A stretch of DNA of 60,000 bases from the NCBI RefSeq assembly GCF_030272615.1, contig NC_081412.1:671984852-672044851 (forward strand), read 5' to 3'. Made by a program: the position numbers and the translations under genes. The notes below the pieces were generated by a model. It ran no database searches. It was not told where the DNA came from and saw nothing but the letters and a program-made list of their open reading frames with translations. Below are positions 24,151 through 34,800 of the stretch, piece by piece (position 1 is the first letter of the stretch; every line of letters begins with the position of its first letter). Source of the DNA: Cryptomeria japonica. Taxonomy: Eukaryota > Streptophyta > Pinopsida > Cupressales > Cupressaceae.

Positions 24151-24663
24151 ATGAAAGAGGAGATGGACTCCTTGATGAAAAATAAGACTTGGGACTTAGT
24201 CCCTTTACCTGTAGAAAAAAGAGCCTTGCCTAACAAATGGGTTTATCGGCTGAAGGAGGAGGAAGGAGGTCAGAAAAGATATAAGGCCAGACTTGTGGTA
24301 AAAGGTTTTGCACAGAAAAAGGGTATAGATTATGATGAAATATTTTCTCCAGTTGTAAAAATGACTTCAATTAGAACTGTACTTAGTCTTGTGGCTGTAG
24401 ATGATTTACATATTGAACAATTAGATGTCAAAATAGTTTTTCTCCATGGAGATTTGGAGGAGGAAATTTACATGTTGCAACCACAGGGATATGAGATCAA
24501 AGGTAAGGAGAACTTGGTGTGCAGGTTGAAGAAAAGTCTGTATGGCCTAAAGCAAGCACCCCGACAATGGTATTTAAAATTTGATAGTTTCATGGCTGAA
24601 CACAGTTATCATAGATGTCATTCTGATCATTGTGTATATTTTAAGAGATTTGATAATGGCAAT
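24151..24663 (+). pseudogene. Copia D reverse transcriptase, first part
   Basis: Contiguous with the integrase frame: [47 protein letters not shown] (the usual SAFLHG Ser-Ala is altered to IV) and [12 protein letters not shown]. Gypsy 1 interrupts it about 10 residues before the YVDD active site; the rest is at 40703. Confidence 0.9.
24659..24663. repeat. target-site duplication gcaat, left copy (Gypsy 1)
   Basis: gcaat precedes the Gypsy 1 left end and recurs at 40703-40707. Confidence 0.92.
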
Positions 24664-26465
24664 TGATGCTCTGCAAAAAGGATTAGAAAATCTGTTTGAT
24701 GGCAACACACACAAGAGCACAAGAAACAAACGTTAGTGTTAGCAACAAAAGATTATCCTAAACAGGCATATCAAGAGAGATATTAAGCATGAAATAGAAA
24801 GCATATAAACATAGAATGAAATAGCTAATCAAGATGCTCATAGTTGCTCCTCCCTTGTTCCTCTCCTCTCCAAGTCCCAAATGAGTGTAGCTCTCAGCTT
24901 TTAGCACTAGCCATGGATGCCATATGGAGATTCAAGATGGTTGAATATGATAAGCAAATACTATGCAAGAGTAGATAGTGATGCTATTAAAAAGCTCTAT
25001 GCTAATGTCAGTATAACAACAATACTCTAAATGCTTCTCCTTTTGCTTGAGGAGAAGGGTTCTATTTATAGAAGAAATAGGGAAATGAAGGGTTAAGATT
25101 GAGCAATCTTAACAAGGGTTAGGATTGAAAGTTGGGGATCCATGTGCACAATTGGCACCAATAAAATGGTGACAAGTTTCAACATAGGATTGGGTTGAGA
25201 GAAGAGGTTGGAGGCATTAAAGGCCTGAGAAGACCTCATGGTTATCTAGAAGGTAAGGGTCAAGTCTAAATTAAGATTACCCATTGGATTAAGAGTTAAT
25301 CCAAGGATAAACCTTTGTGCAAATGTTTAAGAGATAATCATGGTCAAAGCATTAATGGCTTGATGAGACCCTTGGGTTGGGTAGAGGTTGAGTCAAAACA
25401 AATGTTTTAACCATGTGGGAGGGTTGAATTAACCATTAATGGTTATTGGAGACTTTGGGGATTAAGTGGTTGAAGGTTGAAAGCTTTCAAAGGTTATCCA
25501 AGACTTTGAGGGTTAATTTGTTGAACACACAAAGCATTAATTGCTTTTCAAAGACTTTGGAGTCTTTGAGAAGTGACTCCAATTTGCTTAGGAATGTGAC
25601 AATATTTAGGGGATGGATTAGGTTAATTAGGAAGGGTTTAGAAGAATCTAGAAGGGGTTTAGGCATACAAGTGGATTTTGTAGGAAAATGCAAGTGGGAG
25701 AAATTTTGGTATTTTCAATTAAAATAAAATCATTTATTTCAATTAAATGGTGTAAGTTGAATTTGGATAAATATTTAAATAAATATTAATTTATTTAAAT
25801 GAGAAAAAGAAGATAAAGCATTTAAAATGCTTGAAGACTTTGAGGGAAACCATTAAAGGCTTGAAGACTTTAAGGAAAACCATTAAAGTCTTTAAGAAGA
25901 CTATAGAAGGAAGCCATCAAGTTTGAAGACTTTAAAGCCATCAAGTTTGAATACTTTAAGGGAAACCATTAAAGGTTTCAAGTGGGTGAGGATAAATAGG
26001 ATTTTAAATAAATAATTTATTTAAAATAGTTGTGCAACTTGCTTTTGTAGGAAAATACAAGTGGGTGGAGGATAAAGGTGATTTAAATAAATTATTTATT
26101 TAAAATAATTGTGCAACTTGCTTTTGTAGGAAAATACAAGTGGGTAGAGGATAAAGGTGATTTAAATAAATGTTAATTTATTTAAATGTGAGAGGTGGGA
26201 TTTTGGGGGATTTAAATAAATATTAATTTATTTAAATGTGAGAGAATATTTAATTAAACAAATATGATTTATTTATTTAATTAATGGTCTGAATTTGGTT
26301 AAGTGAATTAAATCAAATAAATTGAATAATTTATTTAATTAATAGGAGAAAAGGGTTAAGATGAATTAATTAAATATTAATTTAATTAATTATTAATTGA
26401 TGGTTAAATAATCAAATAAATACTAAGTATTCATTTAATTAAGTGGACAGATTTATGTGACTACA
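24664..26465 (-). repeat. Gypsy 1 3' LTR
   Basis: 1802 bp; on the minus strand it begins tgtagtcac and ends agcatca. From about 24860 to 26465 it matches the other LTR with one mismatch noted by eye (near 25037). The outer ~195 bp (U5 end) are largely unlike the partner. The open frames inside (25446-25727 and others) occur in both LTRs and are not genes. U3 has many ttatttaaataaat-type short palindromes. Confidence 0.92.
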
Positions 26466-26480
26466 TTTGCCCCTCTTTGA
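26466..26480 (-). other. Gypsy 1 polypurine tract
   Basis: On the minus strand tcaaagaggggcaaa abuts the LTR start tgtagtc. Part of it forms one arm of a 10-bp inverted repeat (26475-26484 with 26501-26510, 9 of 10 paired). Confidence 0.85.
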
Positions 26481-26572
26481 GACGGTGCAGTTTATCGCGT
26501 CGTTTCAAAGAAAGAAAAATAGGTGTGAAGAAATGCCCCATAAAATGTAAATTTAATGGGTGGTATGCCCCC

Positions 26573-26629
26573 TCGAGAGATGGGCCGAATGTTTTTTTTT
26601 TTTTTTTTTAAAATCGGGCGATCTCTCGA
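26573..26629 (-). other. inverted repeat enclosing an oligo-A/T tract
   Basis: Arms 26573-26588 and 26614-26629 are 16 bp and pair except at two positions (tcgagagatgggccga against tcgggcgatctctcga). The loop carries 18 T on the plus strand (26592-26609), so the element RNA would show 18 A in a hairpin loop about 110 nt upstream of the 3' LTR. Confidence 0.7.
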
Positions 26630-26929
26630 AAAAGAATGAAAAGTGGAGGGGAGGTAGAATAGAAGAAATTAGAACTAATGATGAAAGAATGGAAGAAAAT
26701 GGAGTGAATATGAAGAAACAACAAGCCAGCGAGTACCCTGAGGTCATGCAAGGGATACATAGCAGATGTAGTGTGGGGTTTGGATTGATGCTATACAATT
26801 GATCAAAATTGGTTGGACAATCTGGTGCAATCGGTTGAATTGCCCCGGTCAAGTCAAAGCGTGACAGTTGATGTCAGTTGGTCGCTTGGACATGATAAAG
26901 TCTAAGTAAGTGAATCAAAGTGACCTGAT

Positions 26930-27235
26930 GGTGACTTAGACAATTGATGTAATTGCCCGATGTAGTCAAGGTATATGAAGCAAAATACTCGTTGAGACGT
27001 AGACAATTGATGTAATTGTCCGTTGGATTGTGTTTGATTGGTTGATCAATTGATAGTATGTGCGTGTGATGGATGGTTGTGGGGAATCATGGCAGCCCCG
27101 TTGAGACTAGGTCATTGTGATAAATGCCTGATGTAGTCTAGGATTACCATAATCGATTACCTGTTGAGACCCGAAGATACTTGATCAGAGTATCTGTTGA
27201 TAGTCTAGGTGTGTGGGAGTCGATGTACCTATGCA
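26930..27235 (-). repeat. degenerate tandem repeat in Gypsy 1 3' region
   Basis: About four imperfect ~60-bp units share gttgagac, gacaattgatgtaattg and gatgtagtctagg blocks (for example near 26938, 26991, 27101 and 27169). Confidence 0.5.
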
Positions 27236-28874
27236 GATAGAGTAACTTTCTTGACTTATTGGATGACTTAGGATAGGAAACACAATCCCTCCTATTTAGA
27301 GATGGATGGTGATGAACGTGGCTTGATTAGGTTGATTGGGACATGATGTAGGGTATGTGATGGTGATTATCGAGATGGGGAGGGTGAGGGGGGATTCGAT
27401 GTTAGATAGAAGATATGGAGGACTAGGACCGAGTCCTATGGAAGAAGATGAGTAAAATAGAGTATGCATTATTATGACTATGTATGCATGATATGCAGCT
27501 ATTATGAATGTATGGATGGGTGGAATGCAACGAAATGCAATATATACAGATGAGATGAAATGACGATCCATGGTGCTTTATTTTTCATCATTGAGCTTTA
27601 AAATGTTGTAAGAAAATGCAAGCAACTTGACATAAAGATTCAAGATGACCAGAGTATTTCTTACATGGATTTTTATATAGCAAGTTAATACAAGCAACTT
27701 GATATAATGGATCAAGTTGACCTGAGTATTGCTTGCGGAACAGACAAGGATTATCACCGTTCATGCATGACTTGGATCGTCCTCCTTGATCTTAGGCTGA
27801 TCATATCCTGAGACAAGTGCATACCGTAATAAGAGATAAAACCTTTATCCAGTTTGGATGAGGTAGGAGGAACCAAAGAAAGAGAATTGTACCTGCAAAC
27901 AAACAATATATACATAAAGAATAAAGAATATGGATCCTTGGTAATGGTTCATGCTCATATGGTCGAGGTATACGCTGTAGTCAGCAAGCCGTAGTGATCT
28001 ATGACTGCATTTTGCATAAGATCACGTAGCTTGGTGAACTTCCCACGTAGACACCATTAGTACATGTCCCAGAACTTCATCGGAAATAATGCGCAAATGA
28101 TACAAAACAATGCTGAAAGATCCCGATACCGATAAACGAACGATTGTACTCACAAATCAAACAAGTATTTGATAGCTTAACATAATTTTCTTGTCAAAGA
28201 AAATGTCATCTTGTCTTTGTTTTGGTAAGGAAGGATGCATCCTTGTTTAAAGACAGGTTTGGATTTGTTAATGTCGATTGTGTGGTTTGATTGGTAAATG
28301 GTCATTGTGTGAGTATTTTGTCAATGTTTGTTTTGTATCTGATCGGATGAATATGTACAAGGTGTTGTCATGTTTTTGGGTGATTTTCGATGGTTTTTGA
28401 TGTTTTTGGATTTTTGTGAGACATTTTTGAATGTTTGTGGTATTTTGATGATTGCTTGAATGAAGAGCGTAATGACACATAAGACAATGTAGAATCCACT
28501 TCCATCACTAGGGTTAAGGGTATTGCCCCCAGTTTGTAGACCTGACTATGAAAAGGTGGGATGCTAGACGCATGGAGTACTTTCTTAATTGCAGATCAAA
28601 TAACAAGACGTGGTTGGGATGGATGGATGTGTGTATGTATGAATGTGATCGCAACGAGCCTGAAAGATACTGGAGCCATTGCCTTTACGAGTGGCGCCTG
28701 TTTGCCAGGTTTTCACCATCGTACTTACCCAAGGTGCCACCGGAGTGTTTGTTCACCGTTTGGATGCATGATTTTTCTTGACTTTTTTGAATGTTTTTGT
28801 ATTTTCTTCAGGACATTTTCTGAATGTTTTTGATATTTTCTTGATATGTAGGGGAGCCTGATGCTCTGTACAGC

Positions 28875-31800
28875 TTATGTGTAAAACCGTTTGAGGTGCA
28901 TGCTATTGATTGGATCTGCGAGCGGTTCTCCGTCTGATGTAGCCAACTGATATGCCCCGGACCCAAATACAGCAGTGACAACATATGGGCCTAGCCAATT
29001 TGATTCAAACTTGCCTTGATGTTCTCTGTTTGGTTGGTTGCGAGGATTTTCTCGAAGAACAAGATCACCTACCTCAAATGTACGAGATCTAACTCGGTGA
29101 TTGTAGCTTCTACTCATGCGCTGCTGATAGGCTTTGAGGTGATTGTATGCAGCTTGTCGCTTCTCATCAAGTAACTCTAAGTCCTGAAGACGGGATATTC
29201 TGTATGCTTCATCATCGATGAGATTGTGCAAGGAAACCCGTAATGATGGTATCTCGACCTCAATAGGCAAGATAGCTTCAGCACCATAGACCAATGAATA
29301 AGGAGTTGCACCTGTAGGGGTCCGAATGCTAGTTCGATATGCCCATAGCGCTGGATTCAATTGAACATGCCAATCACGACCGACATCATTGACTGTCTTC
29401 TTTAGGATCCTCAATATGTTTTTATTGGATGCTTCGGCCTGACCATTGCCTTGTGGGTAATAGGGAGTGGAAAAGCGGTGTTGGATATGAAATTTCTCAC
29501 AAAGCTCACGAACATCCTGATTTTTGAAAGGAAGACCGTTATCTGTGACAATGGACATGGGCACACCATACCGGCAGATGATGTAATTGAGGATGAATGA
29601 GGCGATCTGCTTGCCGGTGACTTGGGTAAGTGGAACAGCTTCGATCCACTTGGTGAAATATTCGGTGGCAGTAATAATGAATTTATGGCCATTGGATGAA
29701 GATGGATGGATTTTACCCACAAGATCAAGACCCCATTGACAAAAAGGCCATGGTGTTGTGATTGGTTGTAGTTCCTGTGCTGGTGCATGTATCAGGTCGC
29801 CATGAACTTGACATTTCTTGCATTTCCTGACAAAGTAGTAGGAATCCTTTTCCATAGATGGCCAATAATATCCAGCTCGCAAGAGTTTCTTGGCGAGTGA
29901 CGGACCACTTGAATGAGTCCCGCAAATTCCTTCATGTACCTCTTCCAAAACCTTTGTTATCTCATCTTGTTCCAGACATCGAAGGAGAGTACCATCAAGA
30001 CTACGTCGGTATAAGATTTCGGCAATAATGGTATATCGAGCAGTTTGGCGAATGAAGGTTTTTCGTTGGTTATTCGATTGGTTGGGAGGAAGGGTATGAT
30101 CGCGAAGATAGGTGTAGAACTCACCGTACCATGGGGATTCAGAACCAACAAGGCGACATATCATTTCAGATTCAGGGATATCATAAGCGGGGATCCAAAG
30201 CTGTTCTACCAAGAACTCGTAGCGTGTTGAATTTTGTGGAAGATCTAGGAGAGATGCGATGGTAGCCATGGCATCAGCAGCTCGATTCTGATCTCTTGGT
30301 ATCTGCTCAAAAGTGATAGTAGTAAATGATGCCTTTAGATTGTCCACCATTTGCTTATATGGCATGAGTTTAGCATCTTTGGTCTGATATTCATCTGTTG
30401 CTTGTCGAATGACTAGTTGGGAATCGCCATATACTTGTAGTTCTTGTAATTTCCATTGTACGGCTAACCTGAGTCCCGTGATCAAGGCCTCATACTCTGC
30501 TATGTTGTTTGTGCATGGAAATGTGAGCCTGTAAGACTTCGGGATGCTATCACCTTGAGGTGTGATAAACAGAATGCCTGCCCCCGAGCCGTGCCTAGTG
30601 TATGAACCATCAAAATATAGTTTCCATGGTTGTACTTCTGTGATCATGAATATCTCTTCATCTGGAAAATTGGAAATGAGAGGATGATCGCCTATGAGAG
30701 GTGCATCAGCCAACTGATCTGCAATAACTTGACCTTTGATAGCTTTACGGTCCACATACTCAATGTCAAATTCACTTAGAATCATTACCCATTTGGCCAA
30801 GCGACCTGTCAATGCTGCTTTGCTGAGTAAGTACTTGAGTGGATCAATCTTTGCAATGAGTTGCACCTTGTGTGTCAACAGATAGTGCCTCAGTTTAGTG
30901 GCTGCTAAGATTACTGCTAGGCAAGCTCGCTCAATAGGCGTGTAATTGAGTTCATAGCCCACCAGTGTGCGAGAGATATAGTAAACAGCACACTCTTTGC
31001 CTTTTGCATTATGTTGTGCCAGTAGTACACCCAATGCTGTACTTGTTGCTGAGATATAAAGTAACAACGGTCTACTTGAATCTGGTGGCATCAGCAATGG
31101 TGGATTCATGAGATAGTCTTTAAGCATCTGAAATGCTTGCTGGCATCTGGCATCCCACTGAAAGCGGATGTTCTTGTGTAGCAGGTGTGTGAAGGGGTGA
31201 CACTTATCAGCCAATTGTGCAATGAATCTACGGATGGATTGAAGCCGTCCTTGTAGTGTCCTTAGCTGACTGATATTCCTTGGAGGTGGCATGTCCATTA
31301 TTGCCTTAACCTTTGCTGGATCGACCTCAATACCTTTGCTTGAGACAATGTATCCTAGAAGCTTCCCGGAGGTCACTCCGAAGACACATTTCTTTGGGTT
31401 GAGTCGAACATGGTACTGTTCCAGTCTATCAAAGATTTTATCTAAGATGTGAAGATGTCCTTCTCTAGTAAGTGATTTTGCTAGTAAATCATCCACATAA
31501 TCTTCCATTATAGTATGCATCATGTCATGGAAGATGGTGGTCATTGCTCTTTGATAGGTTGCTCCTGCATTCTTTAGACCAAAAGGCATTACATTCCAGC
31601 AGTATGTGCCCCATGGACATGTGAAGGCTGTCTTATGTTGGTCCTCTGGTGCGATCTTTATTTGATTGTATCCCGAAAAGCCATCCATGAGTGAAAGCAT
31701 GGCATGTCCTGCTGTCAAATCTACTATGATGTCAATATTTGGTAGAGGGAAATCATCCTTAGGACATGCCTTATTTAGATCTCTGAAGTCTGTACAAATG

Positions 31801-34800
31801 CGGATGCCCCCTTTTGGTTTGCCAACTGGCACAATATTGGAGATCCATTCTGCATAATCAATTGGTCTAATGAAACCAACATCCAGGAGTTTCTTGAGTT
31901 CTGTTTTGACTAGCACGGCAATCTGAGGATGCATCTTACGAAGCTTCTGCTTGACAGGTTTGGCTCCTTTTGCTACTGTGAGATGATGCATGACTAAATC
32001 AGGATCAAGCCCAGGCATGTCTGCATATGACCATGCAAAGTTGATCTGGCGTTGCTGGAAGAACTCGATAAATTGAGGCTGTTCCTCTGGAGTGAGAAGA
32101 GATGCCAGATGTATGATATGAGGGTTTTCAGGAGTCCCCACATTGTATTCTTTGGTCTCCTCAATGAGGATCGTTGATCGTTCCTGTTGTGTATTAGCAG
32201 GGAGAATGTCAAACCCTTCATCCTCAGGCGCCTCAGAGAGGTTTTCACCATTGGATACGCTCTTTCTTTTTACTTTTGTTGGATCAAACAGTGCCACAGT
32301 GTGGTTTTCACTAGAAGATCCATGTTTTAATGTTATATTTTTGCAGCTGAAGGGTTTGGCATCCGCCCCGAAGTATGCTGCGCTATTAAGTTCAATGGCG
32401 AATCCAGCTTTGTGATCCCCGCTTGGTAGATTATCCCTTAATTCCAAAAAGTCAATGATAGCCTCATCGTTTTGGAAGAGGTCAAGACATGGGGGATTTG
32501 GTTGGTTCCATTCGATGAGTTTAGGGTGGATAATGGGCATTACTTCATCGATTAAGTTAAGTGCAGGAGATGTATCAGTGAGGGTTAAGACAGTGTGGTG
32601 AAGGTCGTTGATGGTACTCTCCCTGTCAGAATCAGGCGTAGGATGGGACGTAGGGTCTGTGGAAGATGTTTCCAGCTCAGGAACCCAAGTGGTCTTTATC
32701 TGTGCTCCTCCGTAAACAGGGATGTCTTTGCGGGGTGGAGGTGGTGATGTGTCTTCCTCATCTGAAGTGTTAAGTTGCATTGAATCGAATTCCCACTCAT
32801 GTGAGTCGGTCTCTAAATCACTCTCCAGCATCCGATTGCTATACCATACTGGGATGTCGCTGGAGTTGAATACTGCAGGTGTGATTGGTTTATGTACCTT
32901 TGTGGTGATCGGTGCTGCAGGAACCATGATGGGGTTTAAAGGATTTGTTACTGGAAGTATTGGTAATGGTGACTCAGTGGCTTCTGCTGGAATTACTGGC
33001 GCCATATATGTTGCAGCGGGTTCTGATACAGTTGCTGCTGCTATTGGTGTTATTGATGGGATTACTGGTTCGTTTGGTGGGATGATTGGCATTGTAGATG
33101 GTTGTGGTGGGTTTGTGAGCCTCGATGGGGTAGTGGGGATAGTGTTTGATGGTGCTTTGATTATGAAAGGTGTCCTCTTTGTAGTAGGTGGGCAAAATGG
33201 TTTGCTAGGTTTTCCTTTGAATCTGAGTTTAGGAAGGATCTCTTTTTCAAAACCTAGGCCTGTATTACCTTTGGGCTTGAATTCTGGTAGCAGCGGTTCG
33301 TGTCGTCCTTGTTTGCAGTATCCCAAAGCACTCTGACCATCATATCCCATTCTTTGCATAATGAGGAGGCCTTTGCCATATTGTTCCGTAGGAAGTGTAA
33401 CTTGTAGTTTGTCAGTGGTGATGGGATCTTTATAGATCCAGTCCGCTAGGTCCTCATCTTGTGTCTCTTCCTCTTGACTCTTTCCAAGAATGAAAGGCGT
33501 TAAGGCACACGCAGGCGTGATTAGTGGTTGCTGGAGCAACTGCTGTGGTTTACCATGTGTTCTAGGAGAAGTGGGCATTTGTCCCACACAAAAGAGCTGA
33601 CTCAAGTTATATTCTCCAGGACCTTCCTCTGCTACTTTCATCTTTAGCTTTTCTTGCTTGGGCATAGGGGTGTTTGAACTGGCAAGAGAGGCGGGATTTA
33701 TATATGATGTGGAGGAAATGGCTTCTCTATTATTAGGAACGGTAATCTCTGGTTGATGGCTGATATTATGGCAAAATGCAAAGGGATTTGCATCGCCCAG
33801 GATTGTGATCTCGACCCCGTTATGTGGGAACTTGATACATTGATGGTAGGTAGATGGAACGGCTTGCATGGCATGTATCCAAGGTCTCCCTAATAATAGA
33901 TTATATGGCAGAGGAAGGTCCAGAACCTGACAGATGATGTGCTTTACCACAGGGCCTACTCGGATTGGTAGTACCACAGCTCCTTTGGATGAACGCTCTG
34001 CATCATCATAGGCCTTGATGGTGATCTTTTTGCGAGGATCCACTGATTCTAGTGCATATCCCAATGCTGTGACCAACTGTAGTGTACAAATGTTTAGGCC
34101 TGCTCCATTATCTATCAAGACTCGCTTGATCCTGTGTTGGTTGACAAATCCTTCAATGTGTAGCGAAGCGTTATGAGGTTGTTGGAAGGAAGAGTTGTCA
34201 CTTTCGGAAAAAGTGAGACAAGGTGATGACTTTAGAGTTCCAACCATGGCTTGAAATTGGTCCGTATTTAGGTTTGCAGGGACTGACGCCTCTTGGAGTG
34301 CTTGATCCAAGATTGTTTTATGAGAGGGTGACAGACGCAAAAGCTCCAAGATGGATATAAGCGCAGGGGTTTTGTCTAATTGTTCCACAAGATTGTACTG
34401 CTTTGGGATGGAGGTGGTGCCTTGTGGAGCTGCCTTTATGGTGACCTTGCCACGACGTGTAACAACATTGCAATTTGAGGTGGGATTTTTGAAGGTGATA
34501 GTTGCAATTTGTTCACTAGCATCATACAGGTGATTGACAGTGTAATTATACGCAGCTTGCGTATAATCAGTGGTATCAGGACCTCGTCTGGACATGGAAG
34601 GACCCCTTTGATCTTGCGATGGAAGTGGATTTTTGAACATCTGATGATCATTATTGGTTGTTTTTGGATCATGTCCTTCAATCTCAATTTCTCCTCGATC
34701 AATAAGATCTTGAATGAGATCTTTCAATCGGTGACAATTACTTGTCTTGTGTCCTCTTCCTTGATGGAACTCACAGTGTTCAGTATCTCTCCACCATGCA

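Larger units (their letters stand above)
26481..28874 (-). other. Gypsy 1 3' untranslated region
   Basis: 2.4 kb between the gag-pol stop and the purine tract without a supported frame. It holds a hairpin with an 18-base T loop (26573-26629), a degenerate tandem repeat (about 26930-27235) and T-rich stretches with recurring gaatgtttttg (28320-28460, 28775-28850). Confidence 0.7.

Noticed and set aside
25446-25727. 93-codon frame repeated identically at 39683-39964
   Set aside because: It lies in both Gypsy 1 LTRs; identity reflects LTR duplication, and no motif or start context supports a gene.
28858-28868. ctgatgctctg after the Gypsy 1 stop as a misplaced LTR end
   Set aside because: Only ten bases match the LTR start at 24664 and similarity does not extend; probably chance.
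32722-33336. 204-codon plus-strand frame rich in Gly and Val
   Set aside because: It lies antisense to the Pro/Thr-rich linker of the intact Gypsy 1 gag-pol and follows from its codon use.
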